Shown in pieces: positions 37,107-47,263 of a stretch of DNA of 64,000 bases; position 1 is the stretch's first letter, and each line of letters begins with the position of its first letter. Source of the stretch: a virus; IMG/VR virus record IMGVR_UViG_3300028840_004512, positions 1 to 64,000 of that record, one strand, 5' to 3'. Both the position numbers and the translations under genes were made by a program. The notes beneath the pieces were generated by a model, which saw only the letters and a list, made by a program, of their open reading frames with translations, made no database searches and was not told where the DNA came from.

Positions 37107-39560
37107 CTAGGAAGACTGCCTCCCAATAACAAGAAAGAAGACGTACCAGTTGTCCGTAGCAAAGCTGTCTTCCGAGGCCGTCGTTGGATCTATCGCCGCC
37201 AGGCGAAAGTAGGTGGTAGCTCGGGTGTTCACGACCACAAACCTGTAGGGCGTGAACTGCATCATCGCCACGACACTGTAGTCGTCGTTGTCTAAAGCTA
37301 CTCGAAAGTCGATTTGCAGATAATTCCCCGAGATACTCGCCGAGATATTGAAGCCATCATACACATTGACAGCCCCTCCCCCCGTCGTATAAACCTGCCC
37401 CCACGCCTTGATCATGTTGATGGCGTAGAGCGTGTTGGGCTCCGGCGTTACCGTGTACACCGGATTGGTGTTCGACCCCGAGTCAGTGAACTGCACCCGC
37501 GGATCCCACAGCTTGAGGTCGCACCTACCAGTCGACTCCAGACCCCACGTATGACTGGTAGTCCAAGCTGACGGAGGATCCGCCCAAGGAGATCCAGTAG
37601 ATTCCTGCTCATCTAGCTCAAAAGAAGCCCCAAGCCACAGAAGCCTCTGGGCAGGGCCGCCAGTATTGTCCGCCTCCCAGGCGGTCCCATTCCACCGCGC
37701 ATTAGCAGTTAGCTCTAACATGTCTGGGTTCGTGCTGTACCCTGCGCGATACAAACGAAAGTGGGACCTTACCCCAGTCGTGTCCGGTGCAGGAAGCTCC
37801 AGTATCAAAGTGCGCGTAGGGTCTACCCCTGTAACAGCCTCGTCCGCCCGCTCCACACTGAGCCGAGCAACCCGCGCCCAAGCCTCGCTTTGAAGCATCG
37901 CGCGCCCGAGATAGGTGACCCCCCAGTCGATCCAGTTACCTGTGGCGTCCGCTCCAAAAGACCCCTGATCTGCATCCCACTGCGACTCGGTCCAAGGCGA
38001 AGCGCTAGCGGAGTCGTGAAATCTCTGCTCAAAGCCGAAGCGGCTAACCCTAAAAAGGGTCGAATCCTCCGCAGCGTCACGTGACCAAGATGCCCCATTC
38101 CACGCAGCATTGACCGTAAAAGCCCAACCGCCGTTGTAGGGAGAACCGGTCACTGCATAGAGCCGCGCAGTACTAGCCGTCGAGCCCAGGTCGTCCTCTG
38201 CCTCCCAAAGCAGCGTGTAGTCGTAGGAGCCGCTATCCGCTACTGGAGTAGTGATACGCGGTGTAGCAGACGGGTGTGTCGCTCCGCGCAGATACTTCCC
38301 GAGGTTCAGCAGCTGCCCAAACAGCTCCAGCCCTATCGGGAGGTCCGTAGCGGAGTCCTGCTGGTCAAGACGCTCAACGCGTAGGTTCCCGCCCTCCTCC
38401 TTCACCAGGATGCGGTCGCCTAGGTCGCTATAGTCGCCGGTGCTCCCAGCATCATAGAGAACGATTGAGGAGGCTAGCTGCGCCCGCTGTGCGTCTCCGA
38501 AGGGGTAAGGGTCCGAGAGCGAGGTCTCAAGCCACACCTGCAGGTCATCCAGCCGGATGGCCGGGCCGGACGCGGCAAACTCTAAAGAATCTCCCTGCAC
38601 CCTGACCATAAACACCTCGCGGATGTCATAGCCTGACGGAATGGTGAGGATATGCTCCAGCTCCTCATAGGCTGAGTCGGCGGACACGTCGCACTCAACA
38701 TAACCCCAAGGGCCTACTAGGTCCCCCAAGCTGTCGCGGTAGAAGATATACACGTACAGGTTACCCGCTGTTGCTGCCTGCACCATCTTCTTGGCAATGT
38801 TTATGCGGTAGCGCTGCCCCTCCTCCACCAAGACCCCAAGCGTCTGCGACAGCAGGAAGATTACCGATCCCGACGTATAGTCCAGCTCCATGCATCTCGG
38901 GCTGCTGTTAGGGTCGGTGGTCGATGGGCCAAACGTAGCAGTCCCCGACACCACCCGCGCCTCCCAAGGATGCGCTGCCCAATCGTACGGGGTGCTAACC
39001 GCGTCGGAGACCTCAAAGGCGCTGTTCTTAACCAAGGGCGCCCACATCAGCGCCTCGGGGGCCTGGTTGGCCCACGCCATGGTCCGATACTCGTAGGCAA
39101 GCATCGAGGCGTCTATAGGGTTCCCAGCAGCAGGCACGTCCACCGTCCCAATCACCACCAGCTCATCCTTCTCCGTCGCCCCGTTGTACTCGGCCTCGGT
39201 GTACGCACGCACCCACGCCTCCGTCGTCGCGCCGAGCGCATAGGTGGCGTAGATCGCCAACACTACCGTCTCTGAGTCGTACGCCGTCAGGCTGAGTAGA
39301 ATAGCGCCCGAGGTGTAACGGATCGTAAGCGAGTAGCCCGTCTCGGTCTGGTAAACCGCCACCATGTCGGCCGCGGCCGTGTCTAGCGTTAGCTCAACCG
39401 TACGATCCCCTCCCAAGCCGTCTACTCCCAGACCAAAGCCCCGGTAGATGCCTGGAGGGATGACCACCGCATGCTTCTCGTTGAGACCAGCCGTCACGAA
39501 CGGCTGGCGAAACCGCATCGTGTACTCGTCAGAGGCGAAGGTGGTTAGGTCCGTGGCCAT
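37107..39560 (-). CDS. fibre-like virion protein, tandem copy 1
   Basis: 817 residues, the first of three related proteins. N-terminal domain MATDLTTFASDEYTMRFRQP then AVVIPPGIYRGFGLG; repeated beta blocks with the pattern VNAAWNGASWSRD / LTANARWNGTAWEADN; C-terminal domain unlike the others. Probably a trimeric fibre or decoration protein binding the host surface. Confidence 0.7.
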   Translation of the reverse strand: MATDLTTFASDEYTMRFRQPFVTAGLNEKHAVVIPPGIYRGFGLGVDGLGGDRTVELTLDTAAADMVAVYQTETGYSLTIRYTSGAILLSLTAYDSETVVLAIYATYALGATTEAWVRAYTEAEYNGATEKDELVVIGTVDVPAAGNPIDASMLAYEYRTMAWANQAPEALMWAPLVKNSAFEVSDAVSTPYDWAAHPWEARVVSGTATFGPSTTDPNSSPRCMELDYTSGSVIFLLSQTLGVLVEEGQRYRINIAKKMVQAATAGNLYVYIFYRDSLGDLVGPWGYVECDVSADSAYEELEHILTIPSGYDIREVFMVRVQGDSLEFAASGPAIRLDDLQVWLETSLSDPYPFGDAQRAQLASSIVLYDAGSTGDYSDLGDRILVKEEGGNLRVERLDQQDSATDLPIGLELFGQLLNLGKYLRGATHPSATPRITTPVADSGSYDYTLLWEAEDDLGSTASTARLYAVTGSPYNGGWAFTVNAAWNGASWSRDAAEDSTLFRVSRFGFEQRFHDSASASPWTESQWDADQGSFGADATGNWIDWGVTYLGRAMLQSEAWARVARLSVERADEAVTGVDPTRTLILELPAPDTTGVRSHFRLYRAGYSTNPDMLELTANARWNGTAWEADNTGGPAQRLLWLGASFELDEQESTGSPWADPPSAWTTSHTWGLESTGRCDLKLWDPRVQFTDSGSNTNPVYTVTPEPNTLYAINMIKAWGQVYTTGGGAVNVYDGFNISASISGNYLQIDFRVALDNDDYSVVAMMQFTPYRFVVVNTRATTYFRLAAIDPTTASEDSFATDNWYVFFLVIGRQSS

Positions 39561-39569
39561 ACCAAAACC

Positions 39570-40145
39570 TCAGAAGATGATCCGAACGACGTTGAGAATC
39601 TGCTTGGAGCTGTCCTTGACCTGCACCGGGAAGGTCCCATAGGCCACCATAAGCCCCTCGTCTGAAGCTAGCCCGCTCTCGGTCGGGTGGTCGCCGAACA
39701 CACCGATCTCCCATATCTCGGGGCTGTTCCCGTAGCCGTCATCATTAAAGTCCCCGAGGTCAAGGAGACAGTCTATCTCCACCGTGTACGCAGCTGGATA
39801 GGAGATGTCCGAGATCGTCAGATCCTTCTTGAACGTGGCCCGCTCCTGAGTCCCGTAACGCTGATTGGCCGGAGCCCGCGTCGGGTCCACCACACAGTCC
39901 AGGTCCTGGATAAGCGGAGACGTCAGACGCCGAAGCGTCGCATCAGGCGTGCGACGCTCCTTCCCCGTCCCTGGATCGACCCAGCCCCCCTCCCCCACCT
40001 TAAAGAACTTAAAGCGGGGGTCCCAGGTAGTGGGCTGCGGGCTCGCTGGCACCGTGGGGGTCCCCGGCGTCCCAAAGATACCACCAAGGAACTGCGGCCA
40101 GTATATCCGCGCGTCCTCCGTCACTGTCGCTACTACAACCGCCAT
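39570..40145 (-). CDS. tail-fibre-associated structural protein
   Basis: 191 residues, strand-rich, with NSPEIWEIGVFGDHPTESG and MVAYGTFP, blocks reminiscent of tail-collar or fibre-attachment (gpH-like) N-terminal domains, which carry E-x-G-x-F-x-x and M-V-A-Y. Probably links fibres to the baseplate. Confidence 0.6.
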   Translation of the reverse strand: MAVVVATVTEDARIYWPQFLGGIFGTPGTPTVPASPQPTTWDPRFKFFKVGEGGWVDPGTGKERRTPDATLRRLTSPLIQDLDCVVDPTRAPANQRYGTQERATFKKDLTISDISYPAAYTVEIDCLLDLGDFNDDGYGNSPEIWEIGVFGDHPTESGLASDEGLMVAYGTFPVQVKDSSKQILNVVRIIF

Positions 40146-40173
40146 CTTACCTCACCTTTGAAGTATCCCCAGG

Positions 40174-41958
40174 TTACTCTCGCCAATGCCACTTACGCAA
40201 CAGATAGTCGACCAAGCCCACGAGCTCCCCCTCAGCAAGGGCGCGAGGAATAGCCGCCATCTCCCCCAGATAGCCTCTCAACCCACCAACGACAGGGTTG
40301 TCGCCAAGATACAGGTTGGGTCCCGTCGCGCCAGTATCCGGCGTTCCCGGAGACGTCGTATCGCTCCACACACCCCGTTCCTCCCCCTGCGGCTCTAACG
40401 GCCACCAGCCGGGAGCACTAGAGATATCCAGCGGATGCGCTCGAATCTCACACACTGGGGTCGATGGGTCGAAGACCACCGTGATAACACCCACGAAAGG
40501 AGGCAATATCGAGTTTATAGGTGTCGACCACGAATAGTAGTAGCTACCTCCCCCCAAGGAGGAGCCAATCCTGATGACAAAGTACTTCTTATCTCCATCA
40601 AACCAGAGCCAGAACCCCGTCGTCGTGGGCGCCGGCACCGCAACGTGCGTAATCGCAAGGTAGCGGTTGGCATAGGTGTCCACCGGAAGACCTACCAGAA
40701 ACGCCAACGTGAACGCCGACCCATCAAACAGAAAGCTGAAGTCGTCCGTGCCCGAGATCTGAATACGCTCGGATAGGGTCAGATAAAGCGCGCGTTTGCT
40801 GTTGATCGTACTGGTGGTTAAAGCTGTCGACACCGTTCCCGACGAGCTACCCTGCGGCGCTAGGTTGGTGATCCCATCAACAAGGTCCCCGGCAAGGCTC
40901 ACATCCTCCCCACTAGCGTCCACCCAGGCAACCGCATCTACCAACGCCGGATCTGGGTAAGGCGACAGCGGTGGGTCACTAATCACCAGCACAGCATTAG
41001 CAGGCGGCCCAGCACCCGCGCTAAAGTTGAACGACTCCACCAAGGTTAGGGTGCTCGGGTCATACTTGTCCACCCGGTTCGGCCCGACGTCGGATGGGGC
41101 ATCAAGACCTGTAACGGCTGCATAAAGGTAATTAGCATCATGCGAGAAGTCCACGATGCGCAGCGCCGTTGGAACCGACAGACTATCCAACACAGCGGTG
41201 CCCCCAAACGCTGTCTTGAGGATCTGTGGAGGCGATGACCCGACAGCGACATTACCCCCGATCCATTCATATCCAAAAGCTCGGTGCATCCCGACCAGCC
41301 CCGCAGAAGGCGAGAAACCGGTGAGCGTCTGTATCGACGGCGAGAGCGCAGTGGTGAAAGCATACACCTGGTCAACCCTATTAACATCAGCGCAGCGGAG
41401 AAGAATAGAGCCAGTGTCCGTAGGCGACAGCTGCATCCTATCCCGCCGCGTCCCTACCGTGGTTATGGTCGAGGCACCCCAGGAGTCGACCGCCTCCGAC
41501 CCCGGAGTGACGTCGATCTTGAACAGTCGATAGTTAGCATCGTCGGACCGAACACCAATCACATATAGCCAGCCTCCCAAGGACACCATACCCAGAGGAT
41601 TGTAGGTGTTTGAACCGTCCGTCACGGTCATGCTAGCCACCAGCTTCGTACCATCGTAGGCTAGCTTTGAGATAGATCCTACAGACGTCTCCCCCACCCA
41701 CATGAAGCCGTTGGCGTCCACAGCTCCACACCCCACGGTGCTACCCCCCGCAAGGATATGACGAGCTATCAGCTCCCCCCGACTATCCCACCTAGCCGCC
41801 ACGATCTGCACGTTTGTGGAGTTGTACTCAACGGACCAATACTGCCCGGCACCGTCCGGGCCAAACAGCCCCCGAAGCCAGTACGTGCTCAGCGCCTCGT
41901 AGGCTAAAACGTAGCCTTCGTTACGCTCCAGCCGCTCGAACGCGTCATTCGTCACCAA
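40174..41958 (-). CDS. tail protein with propeller-like and LamG-like domains
   Basis: 594 residues. The first 330 residues are strand-turn repeats that look like a beta-propeller (FMWVGETSVGSISKLAYDG, WLYVIGVRSDDANYRLFKID); the last 250 resemble a concanavalin/LamG sandwich (FLFDGSAFTLAFLVGLP, GGLRGYLGEMAAIPRALA). Likely a receptor-binding or tail-tip protein. The start overlaps the upstream gene by 7 bases. Confidence 0.6.
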   Translation of the reverse strand: MVTNDAFERLERNEGYVLAYEALSTYWLRGLFGPDGAGQYWSVEYNSTNVQIVAARWDSRGELIARHILAGGSTVGCGAVDANGFMWVGETSVGSISKLAYDGTKLVASMTVTDGSNTYNPLGMVSLGGWLYVIGVRSDDANYRLFKIDVTPGSEAVDSWGASTITTVGTRRDRMQLSPTDTGSILLRCADVNRVDQVYAFTTALSPSIQTLTGFSPSAGLVGMHRAFGYEWIGGNVAVGSSPPQILKTAFGGTAVLDSLSVPTALRIVDFSHDANYLYAAVTGLDAPSDVGPNRVDKYDPSTLTLVESFNFSAGAGPPANAVLVISDPPLSPYPDPALVDAVAWVDASGEDVSLAGDLVDGITNLAPQGSSSGTVSTALTTSTINSKRALYLTLSERIQISGTDDFSFLFDGSAFTLAFLVGLPVDTYANRYLAITHVAVPAPTTTGFWLWFDGDKKYFVIRIGSSLGGGSYYYSWSTPINSILPPFVGVITVVFDPSTPVCEIRAHPLDISSAPGWWPLEPQGEERGVWSDTTSPGTPDTGATGPNLYLGDNPVVGGLRGYLGEMAAIPRALAEGELVGLVDYLLRKWHWRE

Positions 41959-44720
41959 CCACCTCCTACCCAGACCGTGTCCGTCGCATCCACCTCAACC
42001 ACGATGGCCGTATCAAGCGCGATGTCATCCAGCGCAATGTCGTCAAAGTAAGCCGTCAATGGTGCTAGAAGCAGGTTCTGGAGCGCATCTGCGTTGACCT
42101 CGGCCCGAATGTTTAGCGACGCCTCCAGCGTCTGCTTAAGGATGGGCACCAGCCGCACATGCTTAGGCTTGGCCAACGTCTGAAGTCGCTCAATAACACG
42201 CTCAAGCACCCGCTCAACCGCCACCCCAGTCTCGTTGATCACGTCCCCCGCGGAGATGATGGCCACCACCACGCTCGCCGCGCAGTAATCGCAGGTCGAC
42301 TGGATACTGCACTGATACTCAAGCCGCGCGTCCTGCGTAGCCGGAGGCGACGCGGTTGGGAGGGCGGCAGGGTCCGCCACAATCTCGAAGGTCCAATCAG
42401 CGCCGTCCGCCTCCGGCGCGGTCTCGACCACGAACTCCTTTCCATCAGAGTCGATAAGCTTCCAGAAAGGGCCATCCAGCACCTGGCGGGTCGGACCTGC
42501 GGGGTTCCGCGGGATAACATCAGCCTCCCCATTAACCTTCACCTCGTAGGTTAGGCCACTCAGATTCGTAACCGAGAGGATCTCAACCGTCACGTAGGCG
42601 GCAAAGTCCTCCTCCCAGCAGTAACGGTCAATCCCAAACACCTTCCCCGGTAGGTTGGCGTCCACCCAATCGGTGAGCTGGTCAGCCACCACCTCATCAA
42701 AGTTGGGCTGAGTTGGCGGCTGGTCACTGTAGAACCTAACAAGAGACCAGCGGATTGTCGGGATGCCTATGGTGCCCCCTGAGCCGTAGTCTGGCAACGA
42801 GCCCGCGGGGGTAGGGAGCTCAAACACTAAGGTGTTCGAGTCCTCCACCGTCGCGATGTCGTAGAGGCCGTTGTTATCGGAGTCCGCGCAGTTGTACAGC
42901 TGCACGCTCAGGGCCTCATCCGAGGCCCGAAAGGCAGCTGCTGGATCATACAGCTGTCCTGCCGTGCCCGAGAGAGTAAGGGAGCCCCCCGTTCCGGAGC
43001 GCCCGGCTCCTTCCTCAGCCACCCCATATATCTCCGCAGTCCCTCGGAGCTCCTCCGCAATAGCAAAGGTGACGCGGTACACATTGAAGACCTCAACCTC
43101 AAAGCCGCTGATAGCCCCAAGAACCTCGTAGCCGTGCTCGTTGCCCTTAAGGTCCAGCCACGCGTTGACATGGTCAACGAAGCTCCGCTGGCGGTCCTCG
43201 CTCTCCTGCGTGTCGATTGCAAGGCCGAAGTCCGGCGCCATAAACTTTATGATCGACTCCGCCCGAGCATTCTGCTTTGTGAAGTCGCCCGAAACCAGGT
43301 TCCAAGTGAGCGGGCCCTCGTCCAACGTCAACGCTGTCCCTACGATAGCCGTCTCCTCATCCGTCACGTCCACGATCGAGACCGTCGTGTTGTTGCTGGT
43401 TATCGAGCCGGCCAGCACCAGAGACATGCCCACCTCAGATGGGTCCCAACCCCCCGTCGGCGCTATAACCTCGCTCTGTCCTGCGACAGGATAGTCAATG
43501 CGGGTGATCTCTAGGTCACGGCCACCGCGCTCAATGATTCCGGCGCCCGTTGCTGCCCGCAGCTCCCAATATATGCCCGTCTCACCGGTGGCGAAGGTGG
43601 TGTCTAGCTCAACCGTGCTCACGCCCATAACGGAGACGATCCGATAGTGCCCATCCTGCCCGGCACTAGACCCCCGAAGGTCAACATACTTCCCCACGTC
43701 CTCCGTGCTATCGAACGAGGCGTTGGTGTCCGACACAGTTGCAGCACCCCCTCCCGTGATGACCATGGAGGTCCCCTCTTGCTCCACCACACCAACAGGC
43801 ACCGCCCGCCCGCTCAGGTCGAGCTGTGGGTGGGGGAGGAGCGCCCAGGTAAGAGGACCGGCGTCCGTCGTCAAAAAGCCCTTCAAGAGCAATCTAGGGG
43901 GCGCCACAGACATGTCCACCGACACGATCTCAAAGCGGCCGTTGTTCTCGTCGGTGGAGGACCCCGAGATGGTGATGAAGCGGCCTACGTCCTTCGGCGT
44001 AAACTCCCCAGACGCCGCTGTAAAATATCCTCCGGAGATTGCACCGTCGCTGCCCTCCTTATCCGTCTGGAAGGCCAGACCCCCAACAGCAGCAAACTGC
44101 CGTCGGGCCACCACAGTAAAGTCCGCGTAGCCATCATTGATGAGCCAGCCCGGCGTGATATCTGAGACCGAGCCGCCTCGGACCTCGACCGTGACGTAGT
44201 CGGAGGGCGCCGACACCATCTCTCGGAGTTCCCACCGCAGGAACCCCGCATCAGGCGCCAACGCGGGGTCGGTGGCAATCGTGTGCAGGTCCACATCCAC
44301 CGTAACGACCACGCTGCGGTTGTTGGCTGGGTTGGAGGACCCCCGAACCACCAGCTCCTTCCCTACCGCGGTCTCACGAAACCGCCCAGTCGGTGAGACA
44401 AACCGCCCAAGGGCGTCCACATAGCCATCCAGACCCGATTGCTCTATCTCCCCCTGCACCACAATGTGCCGGCCGAGCTTGAGGCGCGCAACCCAGTCAT
44501 ACTGCGTCCTAACCTTAAGCGGGTCGCGGAGGTCTGTAAAGTTGCGGACGCTGCGTCGCAGATGGTCAAACGAGGGGAAAAGCCCCTCGATGAAGGCTTG
44601 AAGTAGCCCGGTGGTGTCTGCGTCGCGCTGCAGTTCCGGGATTAGCAGCCAAAGCGTACGACGAGACCAAGCCGCCTCCCCAAAAGGATCGCGTCCCCAC
44701 CGATCGTGACCAAATGACAT
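41952..44720 (-). CDS. large baseplate/tail protein (gpI-like N terminus)
   Basis: 922 residues. N-terminal LWLLIPELQRDADTTGLLQA..IEGLFPSFDHLRRSV resembles P2 gpI-type baseplate proteins that link baseplate to fibres. Then several repeats of an approximately 100-residue beta domain (ISGSSTDENNGRFEIVSVDM, LRGSSAGQDGHYRIVSVMGV, LAGSITSNNTTVSIVDV), each with a G-S-x-x-x-x-N/D-G-x-Y/F motif. A helical ISAGDVINETGVAVERVLER region ends it. AGGAG at the start codon lies in a small palindrome. Confidence 0.7.
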   Translation of the reverse strand: MSFGHDRWGRDPFGEAAWSRRTLWLLIPELQRDADTTGLLQAFIEGLFPSFDHLRRSVRNFTDLRDPLKVRTQYDWVARLKLGRHIVVQGEIEQSGLDGYVDALGRFVSPTGRFRETAVGKELVVRGSSNPANNRSVVVTVDVDLHTIATDPALAPDAGFLRWELREMVSAPSDYVTVEVRGGSVSDITPGWLINDGYADFTVVARRQFAAVGGLAFQTDKEGSDGAISGGYFTAASGEFTPKDVGRFITISGSSTDENNGRFEIVSVDMSVAPPRLLLKGFLTTDAGPLTWALLPHPQLDLSGRAVPVGVVEQEGTSMVITGGGAATVSDTNASFDSTEDVGKYVDLRGSSAGQDGHYRIVSVMGVSTVELDTTFATGETGIYWELRAATGAGIIERGGRDLEITRIDYPVAGQSEVIAPTGGWDPSEVGMSLVLAGSITSNNTTVSIVDVTDEETAIVGTALTLDEGPLTWNLVSGDFTKQNARAESIIKFMAPDFGLAIDTQESEDRQRSFVDHVNAWLDLKGNEHGYEVLGAISGFEVEVFNVYRVTFAIAEELRGTAEIYGVAEEGAGRSGTGGSLTLSGTAGQLYDPAAAFRASDEALSVQLYNCADSDNNGLYDIATVEDSNTLVFELPTPAGSLPDYGSGGTIGIPTIRWSLVRFYSDQPPTQPNFDEVVADQLTDWVDANLPGKVFGIDRYCWEEDFAAYVTVEILSVTNLSGLTYEVKVNGEADVIPRNPAGPTRQVLDGPFWKLIDSDGKEFVVETAPEADGADWTFEIVADPAALPTASPPATQDARLEYQCSIQSTCDYCAASVVVAIISAGDVINETGVAVERVLERVIERLQTLAKPKHVRLVPILKQTLEASLNIRAEVNADALQNLLLAPLTAYFDDIALDDIALDTAIVVEVDATDTVWVGGGW

Positions 44721-44862
44721 TAGGAGTACTCCTCACGGTACACCGTGGCCTTACGGTCGCAACTAAGTGCCGACGGAACCCCCTCATATAACCACGGGGC
44801 CAACACCGCGGACCGTTTCGGACTGTAAGCTAAGCGCATTGTTCCATGGTACCTCCGGTATC
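44721..44862. other. intergenic leader upstream of the large tail gene
   Basis: 142 bases. The ribosome site AGGAG lies in the 12-base palindrome AGGAGTACTCCT directly before the ATG at 44720, which could hide the site in the mRNA. A TATATG string at about 44787-44792 on the minus strand might be a -10 box, but no -35 partner is seen. Confidence 0.35.
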
Positions 44863-45075
44863 CTACCTAAGCCACCGCTGGGCTACCTGAATGTCAACAA
44901 CGTCTGTCGCCGGGTCCACCCCACAAGGAAGGTCCGCTGGATCAAGCTCAGATGCATGGGGGTCTGGCTCCCCCTCCACAACCCAGTAGACATAAGCGGG
45001 CTGCTGCCTGGACGGGCAAGTCTGGTCAATCCCTCGCATCTTGAAGCAAGTCTTCTGTAGCGTAGGTGGTGCCAT
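44863..45075 (-). CDS. small chimeric protein (N terminus like the gene at 45384, rest like 45079)
   Basis: 70 residues. MAPPTLQKT matches the start of the protein at 45384-46352 (MALPTLQKTW); residues from KMRGIDQTC onward match the 45079-45381 protein (QPAYVxWV, PADLPCG, TDVxDI). It therefore looks like a fusion of the start of one neighbour with the end of another, formed by local recombination. Two Cys are conserved. Confidence 0.55.
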   Translation of the reverse strand: MAPPTLQKTCFKMRGIDQTCPSRQQPAYVYWVVEGEPDPHASELDPADLPCGVDPATDVVDIQVAQRWLR

Positions 45076-45078
45076 CGG

Positions 45079-45381
45079 TTACTCCCTCCACACCGCAGCT
45101 ATGTGGATATCGATTACGTCCGTCGAAGGGTTAGATCCACAGGGCAGGTCAGCCGGAGTAAGCAGAGATGCTGTTAGGTCTGGCTCCTCCTCAGACACCC
45201 AGTGAACATAGGCAGGCTGCAACCCCGCGGCGCATGTTTGGTCAATCCCTCGCATCTTGTAATAGGTCCGCAAGACCACACCACCAGGCGGCAAGATAAA
45301 GGCTCCCGGCTTCCGGGTATCCTGAATCGCCCCGTAAGGAGAGGTAACATCATAAACCACTGACCCTGGAACATCAGCCAT
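45079..45381 (-). CDS. small virion-type protein
   Basis: 100 residues with CAAGLQPAYVHWVSEEEPD and TPADLPCGSNPSTDVIDIH. The C-terminal 60 residues are duplicated in the gene at 44863-45075. Function unknown. Confidence 0.55.
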   Translation of the reverse strand: MADVPGSVVYDVTSPYGAIQDTRKPGAFILPPGGVVLRTYYKMRGIDQTCAAGLQPAYVHWVSEEEPDLTASLLTPADLPCGSNPSTDVIDIHIAAVWRE

Positions 45382-45383
45382 AG

Positions 45384-46352
45384 CTACGCCGTCTGTAAAA
45401 CTGTCGATTCATCCCAAGGCACAATCAGATCCCCTATCTGAGTGAACTGCTTCAAGGTACCCGTATCTGGGTATTGATCCCCATCGCTCCGAGCCTGTAC
45501 CCCCCACCAGAAGTCTGACGGATGCCCCATGTGACCCCGGTAGCCCACAGTGTTCGCCACCAATCCCATAGGCATGATAGGGTTGTTGCTATCCCACTCG
45601 CTAGGAACACCCGGAGAGAGCAACACGGCCGTCTCTGTGGTACCCCGCGCCTCGTAGGTTAGATAAGGCTGAACAAGCGTTCCGCCTTCCTGCGCAAAGT
45701 TGTCTGTCTGGTCAGCCACGAAGCTAAACTCCGCACAGCTCGCCGTATTGCTGGCTGAAGTATCAAATCGCAGCAGCACTCCGTCAGTCCACCCCGAAAC
45801 CTTGTCCACGACCACTTCCATCCGCCACAACGACACCACATAGTTGGACCTATAGGTGATCACCATCGTAGCGTCTCCGTCCTCCGAATGTAGAGCCTGA
45901 ATCTTTGTTGCAGTGGTCCCCCAATAACCGTCTACGGCGATCCAGTTCCAATCACTGTGGAGCACAATCTCATCGGCCGCTGTCGGACGAGCAGTTATCG
46001 TCCCAGCTCCGAAAGCCCCTGAAGGGGACCACACGATATCCAACCTGTAGGGAAAGAAGCGGTTCAGATCTATGCAAATCTCGTAGCCCTCACTACCCGG
46101 AGCCTTGAGTACAATCCAGCTGCGTGTAGACGTACCCCAGACCAGGTCTCCCCATACTGTCCAGTTGTCGTTGCTATCCGCCGTCGTACCATCAGAGGAG
46201 CTAGACACCGTCCAGGGAAGAATTGCGAACCCCTTAAGAGCGTTCTTAACCGAAAGTAGATGCTCGGCATAGTCCTGCGCTTGTGAGACTGCCGCCCCTC
46301 CCACCCTATTGAGATCAAACTGCCAGGTCTTCTGTAGTGTTGGTAGCGCCAT
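45384..46352 (-). CDS. virion structural protein
   Basis: 322 residues, Trp- and Thr-rich, beta-strand dominated (VSLWRMEVVVDKVSGW, MGHPSDFWWGVQARSDGDQY). A single-domain carbohydrate-binding or fibre protein is plausible. The start MALPTLQKTWQF is duplicated at 45075. Confidence 0.6.
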   Translation of the reverse strand: MALPTLQKTWQFDLNRVGGAAVSQAQDYAEHLLSVKNALKGFAILPWTVSSSSDGTTADSNDNWTVWGDLVWGTSTRSWIVLKAPGSEGYEICIDLNRFFPYRLDIVWSPSGAFGAGTITARPTAADEIVLHSDWNWIAVDGYWGTTATKIQALHSEDGDATMVITYRSNYVVSLWRMEVVVDKVSGWTDGVLLRFDTSASNTASCAEFSFVADQTDNFAQEGGTLVQPYLTYEARGTTETAVLLSPGVPSEWDSNNPIMPMGLVANTVGYRGHMGHPSDFWWGVQARSDGDQYPDTGTLKQFTQIGDLIVPWDESTVLQTA

Positions 46353-46363
46353 CTTCCCTTCTC

Positions 46364-47263
46364 CTATACCCAGGTAAGCCGCAACGAGGCCCGCTTGCAG
46401 GTGATAACGTCCGTAGGACCTGGGCTACCCGACGAGTCGTCCAGGATAATCTGGACCTCGTAGTCGATCTCGTCGTCCTGCAGGTCCACGCCCCCACCGG
46501 TACCTATCGAGAGCACTCCAGACGACACAATCTCAGGCGTCTCCGACGAGGATGTTATCTCCGAACTCGTTACCGCCGCACCGTTGGTGAGATCATAAAG
46601 CCGCGCCTTGGCGGGCAGGGGTGTTGTCCCGTCGGTGGTCTCCAGCATCGCCTGGAAGCGCACCTCACGCGTTAGCCCGAGACCTCCGGGGTAGTAGATG
46701 CGGGGGTCAAACTTAAAACCCCCGTGACCCTCCCACGTCACGCTGTCGGTTATCTCGGCCCCCGCTATACCCACCACCTCGTACACCTGCGTCAGCACAC
46801 GAGGACCGAAGATGTAGATGCTCTGCCCATCGCCTATCACGGAGCCGTTGCGCCAGATAACCGCGTCATCCAACCGCTGCGCAAGCACGATAGCATTGTC
46901 GCTAACCGGGATACGAGAGCCAGTCTCCGCCGCGATGCTCTGAGTAGACTGGGGTGCCCGCGTCAGCTCGACGTAGAGAAACTCCCCATCCTCCAGCGTC
47001 ACCGTATCACCGCTAGTAGAGTTCGGGACGTACCAGCGGTAGCCCGTCGTAGCTGCAACAGCCTGCAGCGGCTCGGCCCAGGTGAGGTCTCCCGAGGTAG
47101 CGTTGAAGCTCACCAGGCCGCCGCCAAAGAGGACGAAGTTCTTATCCTCACGCGTGGTAAAGAAGCTGGCATCCACCGCATTGACGAAGGACACAAAGGA
47201 GTCCCAATACGGATCCGAAAACTGTTTAGGGTACGGCCAATTTAGACGAGGAGAAGTAGGCAT
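46364..47263 (-). CDS. virion structural protein
   Basis: 299 residues. Begins MPTSPRLNWPYPKQFSDPYW; AAGGAGGCGGTCTG before the ATG supplies a strong ribosome site inside the end of the HNH gene. Fold is beta-rich (GYRWYVPNSTSGDTVTLEDG, TREVRFQAMLETTDG). The first 13 residues are duplicated as the start of the HNH gene upstream. Likely a tail or fibre component. Confidence 0.65.
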   Translation of the reverse strand: MPTSPRLNWPYPKQFSDPYWDSFVSFVNAVDASFFTTREDKNFVLFGGGLVSFNATSGDLTWAEPLQAVAATTGYRWYVPNSTSGDTVTLEDGEFLYVELTRAPQSTQSIAAETGSRIPVSDNAIVLAQRLDDAVIWRNGSVIGDGQSIYIFGPRVLTQVYEVVGIAGAEITDSVTWEGHGGFKFDPRIYYPGGLGLTREVRFQAMLETTDGTTPLPAKARLYDLTNGAAVTSSEITSSSETPEIVSSGVLSIGTGGGVDLQDDEIDYEVQIILDDSSGSPGPTDVITCKRASLRLTWV

